NCBI GenBank assembly: GCA_934667465.1
Contig: CAKUMG010000080.1
Span: 1-12,501 of the forward strand
Origin: an uncultured Actinoplanes sp.
Lineage (GTDB): Bacteria > Actinomycetota > Actinomycetes > Mycobacteriales > Micromonosporaceae
DNA length: 12,501 nucleotides
Reading direction: 5' to 3'
Below the pieces are notes generated by a model that was given only the letters and a program-made list of their open reading frames with translations, did no database searches and was not told the DNA's origin. This document shows, one piece after another, positions 1-12,000 of the stretch. Position numbers and translations under genes: made by a program. How positions within the stretch are numbered: position 1 is the stretch's first letter; every line of letters starts with the position of its first letter.

Positions 1-3000
1 GGCGCTCAGCGGTACCGGCCACAACGGGGGGTTCTGCCGGCCCTCGGCGGCGACGTCGAGGACGAGGGCTGTGAGGTCTTCCAGCGTTGATGCGGTGGAG
101 GAGGCATTCCGCACGATCTCCGTGACGTGCTCACGATAGCTGTCGTCGGACATCACCGCGCGCAGCACCACGACACGCCGCCTGTGCGAAGGCGTGGCGG
201 GGTCCAGCGATGCCAGGGACTGACCGGAGTCGCGGAGCTGGTCGTGCAGCCACCCGATCTCGGACTCCCGGACTCCGAAGCCGGTTCGCAGACGATTGGC
301 CCAAGCCCGGTACCCGGCGGCGAGCCTGGCCGGATCGGCGTCCCCGGCCGCCAACGGGCCGGCGGCCTGCGCGTACAAGCTCACCGCCGTCGGCGTCACC
401 GACCGTGCCGCGCCCTGTTCCCCTTGGGGTGCTCTACCGGCCAGGCTGGTCGCCGTCAGCAGATCATGCGGCGCGATGCGCGCTTCTTGTGCCAATTCGA
501 CCAAGCCGGACGGGAAGTCCTGCAAGGACCGGGACACCGCCAGCAGCTGTGCCGGAATCGACCCCTCACTCCGCTGCGGTGACAACTGCGGCACCCGGTA
601 GTCCGGGTCAGCCTCCGCGAGCGTGCGAAGCACCCGGGCAACCCGCTCCACTGCTGACACCGGATCGTCCCCGGCGTTGAGTTGCTCCGCGACGACCTGC
701 CAAATCTTTCCGCTGCGGTCCGATGCCCCGGCGGCGCCCCTGCCGAAATCGAATGGGTCGGCACCCAGCCGGACAGCGAGCCGGAAAAGGCGGGCGGGAT
801 CGTCGACGCCGTGCTCGGCGGCCAGTTGAGGCAAGGCTTCCGGGACGTGACCGATGCGTAGCGAGAAACCTGTGAGCCGTTCCAGGCTGGAGTCCAGCGA
901 GCCCGCCAGTTTCAGGCGGGCCTGTCTGGTCCATTGTTCTTCTCCGGTCTGTTGCCCGATGCCTTCGGTGATATCGGCCAGCAGCTGCCACCAGCGCATG
1001 TCGTCGAACCAGCTCTGGTCGCGAACCGCGTCGAACTGCGCTGCGGTGAGCCCGAGCCGATCGGCTCGCCACCGGTGGGCTCGCTCGACCAGGTCGTCCT
1101 GACCCACGGACGCCATGCCGAGGTGGTAGTCGGTGAGGAAAGCGGCCTGCGCTGCCCGTCCACCCGGGATGGCCCGGTCGAGGCCGGACAACTTCGCCTC
1201 AAGATGCTCTGCCAACCGGTCCGGGTTCCGCAGGAGGGCCTGGTGTTCCTCCTCCGGCTCCCTCCCGGGATTGGCTGTCAGACGCATCACCTGGAAGGGC
1301 GCCAGGTCCAGGATACTCGCGGTCCGGTAAGCAACCCTCATCTGCTCGAGCAGGCGGCCGTCGTCATGGACAAGGGCGGCATAGCTGTCCAGCCCGGCGA
1401 ACCAGTGAGGGTCGACGCGTAGCATGGTGAGGATCTCGGAGGCGGAGACGTCGAGGGCCCAGGCGGTCCAGCTCACCATGACCGGGTCGAGCGCCGGGAT
1501 CGTGGCGAAGTCCCGGTGCATCTCGGCGACGCTCGTGCCTAGTTCCTCGGCCCACGCGGGCGCCAGCAGCACATCGGCCTCGGCCGCCGGCCGCACTCTG
1601 TCTTCGGGAGCGCCGTGGGTCCCGGGCATCCGGGTCCACCCGTCCGGGTCCTCGAGCATCTGGATCCACTCGTCCGCGGCACCGTCCTCGAGGCGTTCGG
1701 CGGCAGCCCCCCACGGTGCCAGAGCGGTAAGCTCCTCCAGATAGTCGGCGATGACGACGGCATGCACCTGGCCGGCGGGCACGCCGGTCCAGTCCATGGT
1801 CCGCACGGTATGGGCAGTGAGGCCGATCGCCGCGGCGGCGACGGACATCATCGCGGCGCCGCGGCTGGGTGCCTCGACAGGGACATCATCGAGCGCTTCG
1901 CGCACCTGCTCGACAGCCTCGGCGGCGATCTCCGCTTCCTCAGCCGCCTTGATCGCTTCGACGACCAGCAGTTCGGCGGGGGTGTGACGGGAGACGCCGC
2001 GTTGTCCGAGCACCCGGACTGTCAGATCAACGACGTGGGACGCAAGGCTGAGCACGGAGGACGGGGTCGCTGCGGGCGCCGGGATCCGGGTCGTTGCCGC
2101 ATGGATCGCCGCGGCGGCATGGCCCGCCGAACGGGCGAGCTTCTCCGTCAGGTCCTCGAACATGGCACGGAGTGCGGGTTGGTCCAGTCCGCCTTCCTCG
2201 CGCAGGCGGCGCAACTCGGTCAGGCCGTATCCGTCCGGACCGTAGCCGCGCCCTGCGAGCCACAGCATGAAGTCCGCGGGCAGAACACCGCGGGGGTCGA
2301 GCGACTCCCGCGCCGACGCCGCCACCCGTTTCCACCGCGCCGCGTCGGCACGCTCGGTCAGCGTCTCCGCTCTGATCATCACCTCGCGCAGGGGCCACAG
2401 GTGAGCCGGATCGGTACTGAGCTCATGACCCATCTCGATCACAGTGCCCGGTTCCCAGCCGGTCCACATCCCCAGCTGCAGGGCATCCGCGGCGTGCGGC
2501 AGCAGACCGGTACGGACAGCGAGCTCGATCAGGGTGGCTGTCTCGCCGGGAGACAGGGCAAGCAAGCGCGCCAGGGCAGGCAGCGCCCGCACGTCCGCGG
2601 TCGGAATCCCGTCCAGTTTCCGCAGCAGTTCCGGCGCCACTTTCAGCGTCGCCGCGAGGGTGTCGTACTCCGCCGGGGGCAGAGTGCCGGCGGCGGCCAA
2701 TGGGGCCACGGACTCGTGGACGACGCCCGCCGGGCCGGAGGATGGTAACCATCCCAGCAGTTGCTGCACCGTGCTGGGCCGCTCGTCGTGGAGCACCGCG
2801 TTGACCAGGCGAAGCAGGTGGTTACCCGGCTGCCCGGGCCAGCGGGGCAGCAACGCGGCAAGGTTCTGCATGCCGAAGCCCAGCCGGATGCTCGCCCGCA
2901 CCCATACCCCTACTTCCGGCTCCTCCAGACCGTCGGCGACCAGCCGGCCCTGAATCGCCTCGGTGAGAGACCGTGCGCCCCGCTCGGCCACCAGCTCCGG

Positions 3001-6000
3001 ATACAGGCTGATCAGACGGTGCAGGCCCGCCTCTGACGTACCGAAGTTCTCGGCCGCCTGGGTGAGCCCGTCTGGCGAAGGGTTACCGGCCCGGTGCATC
3101 TCGCGATAGAAGTCCAGCGCCGCAGTGACCAGACTCGAGGGCAGCTCTCGCAGCAGTCCCAGGGATACTCCGGCGAGGTCCAGTTGTCCCAGTAGCGCCC
3201 GGTCCGCAGAGGTCAAGTCCAGCCGGTCGGTCAGTTCGGCCAGGACCACGATGTCGTGATCGGTCCGGACACCGGTGCCTCTCAGGTGCTCCCGGAACCG
3301 CCAGGTCCAGGAGTTTCCCTCGGGCTTCATGTGCTGGGCGTCGCCGACCACCTCCCGCAACTCCCCGGCGAACGGCGTGAGCATCTCCGGCCGCAGCCCC
3401 AGATCCCACACCACCGCGTACAGCGGATGCGGATGCACACCTGCCGCCCGGGCGACGTCGAACAGATTCTCCGGCAGCTGCCCGAGCACGGCGACCAACC
3501 GTGTCAGCATTATGCGGCCGCCGTCATCCAGGCCCAGCGAGTCGGCCAGGTCCTTCGCCCGGTTCACCCGGAAGCCAACCTCAGGTGCGGACAACCGGGC
3601 CTTCAACCAGCCATCGGCATGAGTTTCGATCCAGCCCTGGGTCACCCTGTCCGGCCCATCGGGGTAGGGGGGCACTCCCGCCCAGCGGCCGACCAGCTCT
3701 CGTACCCCGGGCACCGGCACCGCGGGCAGCACCGACCTGACCTTCTCGTGCGCCAGGTCGATGCTCAGCAACAGATCGTGGAACTGCAGCCGCAGGCTCG
3801 CCGGCGCGGCCACCGGCCGGTCCAAGCTCATTCGCATGGCGGTCACCGCATCGCGCAGGTTCGCGAAGAAGAAGTGCGCGTCGCCGCCGGCCGGCAGGGC
3901 CTTGCGCACCTGAGCGCCGTATCCGTGCTCGTAGTCACGCTCGATACCGGTCAGGAGCGCGCGCAGTTCGTCCACCGAACGGTGCTCGACCAGGTCACCG
4001 TACCGTGGGCCGCCCGTCTGGACCCGGTCGACCATCATGACGCGGACCTCGGGTGCGGGCGGATCCCACGCTCCCCGGATGAGGGCGCTGACGTGATCCT
4101 CGCTCAGCAGGCCGGCATCCCGGTTCCTCCGCAGGTCGAGGTCCCAAGCCGGCCGCTGCTCGATCGAACGGACGGCCAGGTAGCCGACGGCGAATTCCAG
4201 CTTCGGGCTGCCCGTCCTGTCCAGATCCAGCAGGACTTCGTACGCGCGCAGCTCCCGGTTCTCCGGCTGGGCGGCTACCAGCGCGGACAACGCGGTGGAC
4301 ACTACGTCGGCACGCAGCTCGGCGGCGTGCCGCCGCAGGTAGGTGGCGGCGGCCGGCCAGGTCGGGGCGGCGAGCCAGCCGGTCAGCACGGCGGGGCTTG
4401 CCGCCGTTCCCGGTCTCTGGGGCGGGATGGCCTTCAGCGCCCGGCGCAGGTCGGTGTGCTCGGATCCCGGTGTCAGCCACCAGACGATGTCGTCCTGTTC
4501 GCCGAGCACCGCGGTGACAGCAACGATGCCGTAGGTGTCGAGGAGCCTGCCGAGCCGCGTCGACGTTCCCGTGCTGATGACCATGGGCGGTGTCCTGGAC
4601 GCGTCGTAGAGGTGCAGTGCCGCGCCGAGCACGGTGAGGTCGAAGCTTTCGCGGGTGTAGGTGCCCTGCCCGGTCCTGAGCTCCTCGCGGGCCAGACCCT
4701 CCCCGTCGACCAGCAGCACCGGCGCATCGGCGTCGCGCAGGGCCGTGGTCACGGCAGTGCGCACCTGGCTGCGGGGCTGTCCTATGACCAGGACCGCGCC
4801 GTCCAGGGCAGCCAGGGCGGGTGTCTTGAGCGCCCGGTGCACGCGCTCGTTGAGCGTGGCCGGTGAGGCCCCGGCCGCAGCGAACGGCGGGACCACGGCG
4901 GCGGGAGGCAGGGTGGGTGCTTGTGCCGCTGGGCTGGGTGCAGCGGCCGACGTCACTTCGGTGTCCGCCAAGGTGTTGCGGCGGATTGTCTCCGCGAGCA
5001 TTTGCCTCTCGCTGGCCTCGATGACCATCGGCGAGACTCCGAGGTAGTTGTGCCGGAAGTCGTGGACGAGCCGGTAATGATCTTGGGCAGCGTCCCACCA
5101 CACTTCCCCCGCCTTGTCCCGGGCGGCCAGCAGGACTGGCAGGCTCGCCTCGGCCGCCTCCCGGGTGCCGGGGACGGCATGGGGGTCCAGGCCCTTGTAG
5201 CGTGCGGTGTCCAGCGCCTCGGTCGCCGCCACGAAGTTTTCGGCGGCCTCGGTCAGTTTCACCTCGAGCGCGACGAGCTGATCGAAGGCGGCCGCTCGTG
5301 GCAGCGCGGGGCTGCCGCCTTCGGGCAGATCGAGCGCGATGCGGGCTTCGGCCAGGCTCATCCGCAGCCGGAACTGGGCCGGAGCGGCGACCTCCGGGAC
5401 GTGCACGATCCGGGTCCGGCGGCGGACGAAGCCCATCGGCCGGGTCATGGCTCGGCCGGGAGTCTGCGGGCTGACCGTGACCCGGCGCCGGCGGAAGGAG
5501 TTCTTGAACGTCCGGGACAGCGTGAGGACCACGACGTAGCGGCCCAGGTAGTCGACCGCGACCGAGGCACCCGGGGACTTCGTGACTCTCGTCGCCGTGG
5601 CGGAGGCGTCGCGGGTGTCGGCGGCCAGATACTGGTCGCCCGACCCGGCACCCGGCCAGCCCGTCTCCAGCGCCTGGTAGGGGTCGTCCGGGATGCCCCG
5701 ACCGATCATCGGCACCTGCGGTTGCCGCACCGACTGGTCGAGCTGCTCGGTGCCGACCTGATGCCCGGCCGCCCGCTGGCCGCTGTGCTCACGCTGCACG
5801 CCGCTGCTGACATCGCCCAGCGAGGCGCTCACCGGCACCAGCCAGACGGTCATCCCGACACGCTGACCGAACACCTGGGCGCTGGTCACGCTGGGCGGGG
5901 AGTAGCCCCTGTCGCTCAGCATCGCCGGCACCCCGGGCACCAGCATTTCAGGAGTGAGACTTTCGCGTGCTTGGTACGCACCCATGTGCCCGGCTTTCGC

Positions 6001-9000
6001 GAGCCGGGCCGCCTCACCGCTGAGGGCAGACTCCACCACCGTCTGCAGCTGGCTGGTCCCGGTCACATTCTCCGCGACGAAGCGGGGCGGGAACGGCAAC
6101 CCGTTGCTGATCGACCAGCCGGCCGGCAAGGTGATCGGCGTGGTGACCACGTAGCTGTCCGGGACCGGCACGGTGTGCGGGTCCGGCAGCGGCAGCCGCA
6201 GGTCACCGGCCCACCGTTCCTGGATGATGGTCCGTTGCACGCTGCCCGGGACGGGAATCGGCGTCCCGCGGTCGTAGATGACCAGAGAGAACCGGACCGG
6301 AGTCGCGATGCGAGCCGTGATGCCGCTCGCCGCACTCAGATCAGCACGGGTCTCCCTGGTGGTACGGCCCTGCGCGTTGTTGATCAGGGTGCCGGTGGTG
6401 ACCGCGTCACCCGCTCCGACGGCCACATTCTCCCGGTGCCAGTTGGAGACGAAGGTGCCGACCAGCCCGGCCGTCATCAGATTGCCGTGCGAATGATGTT
6501 CCTCGCTGCCGACGACCTGCGTGACGACGTTGTTCACCACCAGGTCCTGACGGCCGGCCAGGAAGCCGATCAGGCGCGGCGGGCCGAGAGCCTCGGCGGT
6601 GAGGCGCAGTTCCGACGTCTGCTGGGTGACCCATCCGGTTCGCACGTACGGAACCCCGGCCCCGCCGTCGGCCATGGAGGATAAGCGTCGGGCGACGCCG
6701 CCGCGGCTGCTCAGCAACCGCAGGTTGCGACGGTTCAGCATGGGGTCGGCGAGCCCGGGGGCAGTCAGCTCGGCGTGCATCCGGCGGACGAGTGGCCGGC
6801 CGTTGTGGGCATCTGCCGCACTTTCCCAGCCCGTACCATCGCCCGGGGTCTCCCCCGAGGTATCCGCGACCGGGGCGTCCACCGCCTGGGCAAGCCCGTC
6901 GATCAGCTGCCCGGTGAGGTCGGGGGCCTGCACCGTGCGTTGCAGGCCCAGCCCGATGTTCAGCCCGGGTGCCAGCCGGACCCGCCGCCCTTCGGCGGGC
7001 AGCCATGGCCGGCCGATTCCCCCGGGGTCGCCCGCCAGTGGCCGGAGCAGCCCGAGCCGGTCAGCTTCCTCGGCAGACAGCCGCAGATAGACCGCGTTCC
7101 GGATGATTCCGTCCCGGCGGGCGGACTTGACCTGTTGCCGCCACCCTCCCGTCCGCATGGCACGTGGCACGATGCCGTACCGGGCCGGTTCGGTGGTGAC
7201 TTCGGCAGCGACGGTCACCGCCATGTCGAACTTCACCGTGAAGACCAGAGCTGACGGATCGGCGGAGACGCGTTCGATCGCCGCGAACAAGCTTTGATCG
7301 TGCTGGCCGGACTGCGACCACAGCAGCCTTTCGTAACCGGTGTTCACCAGCATCCCGCCGCTGGGGGTCGTCCGGGATCCGGTCCGCCGGATGTTGGTCC
7401 CGACGTTGGAGCGCCCGGCCGACTGCCATCCTGTCGTCGCCGAGCCACTGAGCTCCATCGCCCCGGAGGCCGCCCGGTCCGAGGCGACCGGAACTGACAT
7501 CCCCAGAACATCCGGGTTGATCAAACCGGCCAGCACAGCAACGTCGGCGGTGGCGCCTTCATCGCCCGGCGTCACCTTGTCCCGAGCCCAGAAAGCGTCC
7601 AGCATGGTGTGCAGCGCGACGGACTGATCGTCGCCGGCAAGCTGCTCGATAAGGCCGGCCCACAGCGGCATGCCGGGCAGCAGTGCGTCGGTCCCGCGCA
7701 GCCCGTGCAGTTTCGTGCGGGAAGCACGGTCGGTGTACTGCTGAGTGTCGCGCAGCACGGTGGCCGCCAGGTCGAGCACCTTCCCGGCGCCGGGCATGGC
7801 CTCGATCGCCAGCCAATCGTTGACAGACACGGTGCCGGAACCGTCGACCCAGTCCCGCAGGGTGTCACGCGCGAGCCGGGTGTCTCGTTGCACCCCCAGC
7901 GGGTCCGGTCGCGGCTCGAAAGTGACCGGAAGGTCAGCGCTGTGCTGCCGGACGGAGGCCTGGTCGTACAGCACGGTGACCGGTTTGCTCTCCGTGATCC
8001 GGTACCGCTGTGCCGACCGGCGACCTGGCGCTGCCACCCGATCCGTCATGACCCGCCGGGAGACGCGGTTTTGCCCGGCACCAGGAAAGCGCGGGGACAG
8101 GTGGCGGATTACCCGGCCGAAGCGTTTGTGTGACAACGGGTCGCGGCCCAGTCGCCGACGGTACGGGAACACGTCGACGTAAAGGGTGAGCCGGTTGCCG
8201 AACGCCTCCGAATCGGGGGTGCCCCCGCTGGCCCAGCCTTCTTCCTGCACCACCTCGAGAGCGCTGTGCTGGCCCTGGCGCCAGCGGAACTGCTTGTTGA
8301 GCGACGGCACCAGTGCCGCCGATATGCGGCTTGCGAACCGGACGACTCTCCCGCCTTCCAGGGCCAAACCGACGCGGAACTGCCGGCCGGAGGCACTACG
8401 GTGCTGGGTACGGGCAGAGGCCGAGGCCCGCACCGTCGTGGCCGGTACGGTGCCCTGGGCAGTGAAGCCGTCGGTGTAGCGTGCCCGGACGTGCACGATA
8501 ACGTGAGAGCTGCTGAACCATCCGTCGCGTGACAGCATGGCGATGGTTCCGTTGACGAGCAGCGCTCGGGTGTTCTGGGCCAGCCCCGCCGCGGACAGCA
8601 CCCCGTCCAGTACTGCCTGGTTGCGCTGCCGTTGCCGAGCCGTGCGGTTGAGAACCAGCCTGTGCGTCGTGGTGGAGTCCGGGAAAGGGGGCAGGAACCC
8701 CGCGGGAAGAGCCCGAATCAGTTCCTCCACCTGGTCACGCACGTGGAAGTTGTCCAGACCTCGGATGATCGACAGGCCTCCGGTGTACGCGTACGGCGGC
8801 ACGTGCCACGGGACACCCGGTTGCCGTACGAGGGTGTCCTCACCGGTGAGCAGGCGCTGCAGCGTGGTGAGCGGCAGCCGGCCACGCACGGTGAGATCAG
8901 CGGTGATCGGACCGGGTGCCCGGTCGGCGGTCACGGGCGACAGGTCTTGCAGCACCGAGGTGAGGGTCAGCCGCACGGCGAGGGTGACCACGGCGGAGGG

Positions 9001-12000
9001 CACGTCGAGGAGGTCGGTGCCGGCGCGTGTCTGCGCGGTCGTCGTGGCCGAGGCGTTCAGGGTCCTGGAGAAGTTACCGAAGAATCGGATCTGGGCGTAG
9101 GCGTTGGGCAGGCCCCATCGCGGAAGCACCATCGACAGTCCGGCCCCCACTTGGCTTTCGTGGGTCAGCTTCGTTCCCTTGTTCACGCCGAGTCGCCGGT
9201 GGAAGCTGGCTTGGGCAATGTCCGCGTCGGGCGTGAGTTCCGTCGTGGTGGCCGTCCACTGCAGAGTGAGTGCGTGTGCGCCGTGGGGACTGCTGATCAA
9301 GGGTGGGTGCACCGCACCGCCCAGCGCGGGCACGAGCAGGCCGAGGATCGTCTTCTCGTCGAGCTGGGTGCGCGCGGTCGCAGCGCCGATGGAGCCCGGC
9401 CCGACCACTCCGGTGGGAGCGAGCAGGCTGAGGATCGTTTCGGATGTCTGGTTCCAGGGTGACGCGGTTTCGGCGCCGTTCAGCCGGGCGCTCACGATGC
9501 CCTTCGGCGTGAAGTCCTCCAGCAGGAGTGGAAGCCGGGCGGCGGGTATTGCCACCTCGCTCGGGTCCCGCTCCGTTGCGGTGGTGAGTTCGTCTTCGAC
9601 GAGGTAGTAGCCGGTCCCGGGCACGGTCTCGCCGAGCGTGGCGTCGGGGGCTGGCAGTGGCCCGCGGACCTCGGAGACCGACACGGTGAACGAGACCGGG
9701 AAGGGCAGCTGCCGGGCGAGGCCGGTGTCATCGACGGCGGACGAATCATTCAGCGTAGTGGTGTGCGTGGCGGATTCCACGGGCCGCGGCGTCTGCAGGG
9801 AGGCGTTGGCCGCCACGCCGAAGCCGAGCTGCCGTGGCCAGCCGACCCCGAGGCCCAGTGATCCACCGGTGCCGGCGGTATGTGTCTGGTTGCCGCCCAG
9901 CGCCCGATCCAGGCGAGTGTCATGCTGCGTTCTTTCCCCTCCCTGCTCGGCCTCGGCCGACTGTTGCTGCCGGATTGCGGTGACGGTGACTTTGAACCAG
10001 CCTTGACGCCGGCTGTGACGGACGTCGAAGCTGTGGCCGCCACGCTCGGCGGCGAAGGAACCGGGCTCCTGGAGGAATTCGGCTCTGATGTGCGACAGGT
10101 CAAGGTCGGACGCGCGGTGCTCCGCGCGCGCGTTGACAGCGGCGGTGATGCTGTCCGCCAGGTCGAACCACACCATCTCGGGCTCGTCGACGGAGGTCAG
10201 GCGGAGCAGATCCGGCCTGCTGGCGTAGAGGCCGGGCAGCCCGGAGTCGGCCTCGGCCGTGGCCGCGGGGGTCAGGGTGACGAGCGGGATGTCATCGCCG
10301 AGCAGCGGCGGCAGATCTGCCGGCGAGGTGTCGGCGAGCAGGACCGGAGGTTTGTCCTGCGGGCGCGGTGCCGGCGAGCCGGAGAAGTGCGGCGCCAGCA
10401 CGTCGGCGATCTGCTGCAGCCACGGCGTGGCCGGGATCGCGCGGGTGGAACGCAGCAGCGAGTCCGTTCTCGGCGTGGTGTCGAGGACTCCGAGGAAGTG
10501 CCACAACTCGTGCGCGTACGCACGGGGGTCTTGCCCGGCGACCCAGCGCCGCTGGTTCATTTCGCCACCGGCGGCCACCTCGATCGGCGTGGCCGCCGGA
10601 TCCGGCCCGGAGGCGAACAGCACCTCGACCCGCAAGGGCTTGTCCGTCCCGGGCAGCTGGTGACCGGGGCTGTTCATCTCCTCCTCGACGCCGCGCAGGA
10701 TACGGGCGCGGGTGTCGTCCAGGTCCACGTCTGCGGCGGGGATGAGCCGCACCCGTACGGTGAAAAGGTTCTCCTGTGCGCCAGGCGTGTACCGGTAGCG
10801 GACCAGCACTCGCTCGCCGCTGCCCGCAGGACGCACGAGCCGGGGTGAGCCGCCCGGGATGCCCGGTTCGAAGCGGTACGCGTCCCGTAAGGGCCGCCAG
10901 CGGTCGGTGTCCACCTCGACGGCGGACCGGGGAGGCTCCGGGATCGGCGGCGTCAGTTCGCCGATCGCCGTGGCAAGGGCTTGCGCCGGAGGTGGATCAC
11001 CGGCCGGCGGGTATGCCATTCGCCATTGCGCGGCGGTCGGTCCGTCGGCCAGCTGTTGCCAGGCGGCCCAGCCGAGCAGGAAAGCCTCCCGCAGCCCCGC
11101 GACGGTGTGCCGGGCATCGTCGGCATACATCTGGAGCAGCGGCCCGAGGGTGGGTGCGGCCGCGGCAAGGTCGCCGACCACGATCTCGGCCTGTTGCGCC
11201 ACCCGGTCGGCGACGGCGGTCAGCCTGGCGCGGGCCGACGGTTCGCCGGAAGTGCCACGGGCGGTTCTCAGGCCGGCGGCTGCCTGTTCCACGTCCCTGA
11301 GGAGCGTGGAACCAGGGCCGGTCGCGGCCCGGTTGAGGCTTCGCCGGTTCCCGGACGGCTCCAGCGGATGCAGGACGAGCAACAGGTCTCGAGCCGCGGC
11401 GGCCACCCAAGCCGCTTCGGTCAGCAGTCCGGCCAGTGGTGTGTCTCCAGCCGCGCCGGCCTCGCGCGCAATCCGAACTACGTCCGCGATGTGCTGGACC
11501 AGCTTATCGCGTGCCTCGTCGTATGCCGTGCCTGTCTCCGGGAGGGCTGGCATGCCATCGATCTGCGCGGACGCCCCGGCCGGAACGGCGGACATGAGCC
11601 ACAGCGCAGCCTCCGCCGTGGGTGGTCCACCCAGCACACCGACCCTTAGATGCTGCCGGATCAGGGCGGTCAGAGCGTCGGCGCTGAGCTGCTGAGAGGG
11701 CGGGGTGCGCGTTTCCCGGTCGAGCACTGGCCGCAGCACGGCCAGGCGGCGAGGGTCGGCGGGTAAACGGGCGGCTAGTGCGACCAGACGTTCCGGCGAG
11801 ATCCGGAGCCGGTACGCCTGCAGCAGCAGGTCGGTCTGCTCCCTGCCGGTCGATGCCATCAGATCAATCAGATCCCGCATGCCCGATGGCGTCAGGTCCG
11901 CATCGTGCACCAGCACCCACAGGGCCTCGGGTTCGGCACCGGTGCGGCTCAGTGCCGCATGCAGCGAGCGCCCGGCCACCTGGAACCGGTCGGCCCACTC

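Larger units (their letters stand above)
1..4374 (-). other. Long C-proximal alpha-helical region (residues 2710-4167)
   Basis: Some 1460 residues of mostly helical sequence with few beta segments (MMVDRV and a few others). A recurring sub-pattern, 'L..[LFV]P..L...A...G[VI].P..L....L', appears many times: LGQLPENLFDVARAAGV, LRELPSSLVTAALDF, IGHVPEALPQLAAEHGV and LQDFPSGLVELAQEARI. WALDVSASEILTMLRVDPHW and related pieces are looser relatives. This suggests an alpha-solenoid built from degenerate repeats, related to the N-proximal helical region. A Glu/Ala-rich helix (AIKAAEEAEIAAEAVEQVRE, about 1860-1960) is a likely coiled coil. No catalytic motif is visible. The region continues past base 1. 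A scaffold role is inferred. Confidence 0.55.

Noticed and set aside
3995..5101. Minus-strand ORF of 368 codons in another frame
   Set aside because: It overlaps the giant frame in a different register. Its translation is low-complexity Arg/Gly/Ala/Pro, typical of a high-GC shadow ORF.
4921..6684. Plus-strand ORF of 587 codons, with similar long plus-strand ORFs at 3256-4866 and 1615-2748
   Set aside because: They lie in the exactly opposed register of the giant frame, where plus-strand stops need the rare minus-strand codons TCA, TTA or CTA. Two of them end precisely on a TTA codon of the real gene. Their products are rich in Arg, Gly, His and Gln without any domain pattern.
7780..7800. P-loop-like AMPGAGK
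   Set aside because: The Ser/Thr required after Lys is Val, there is no strand directly before it and no Walker B motif nearby.
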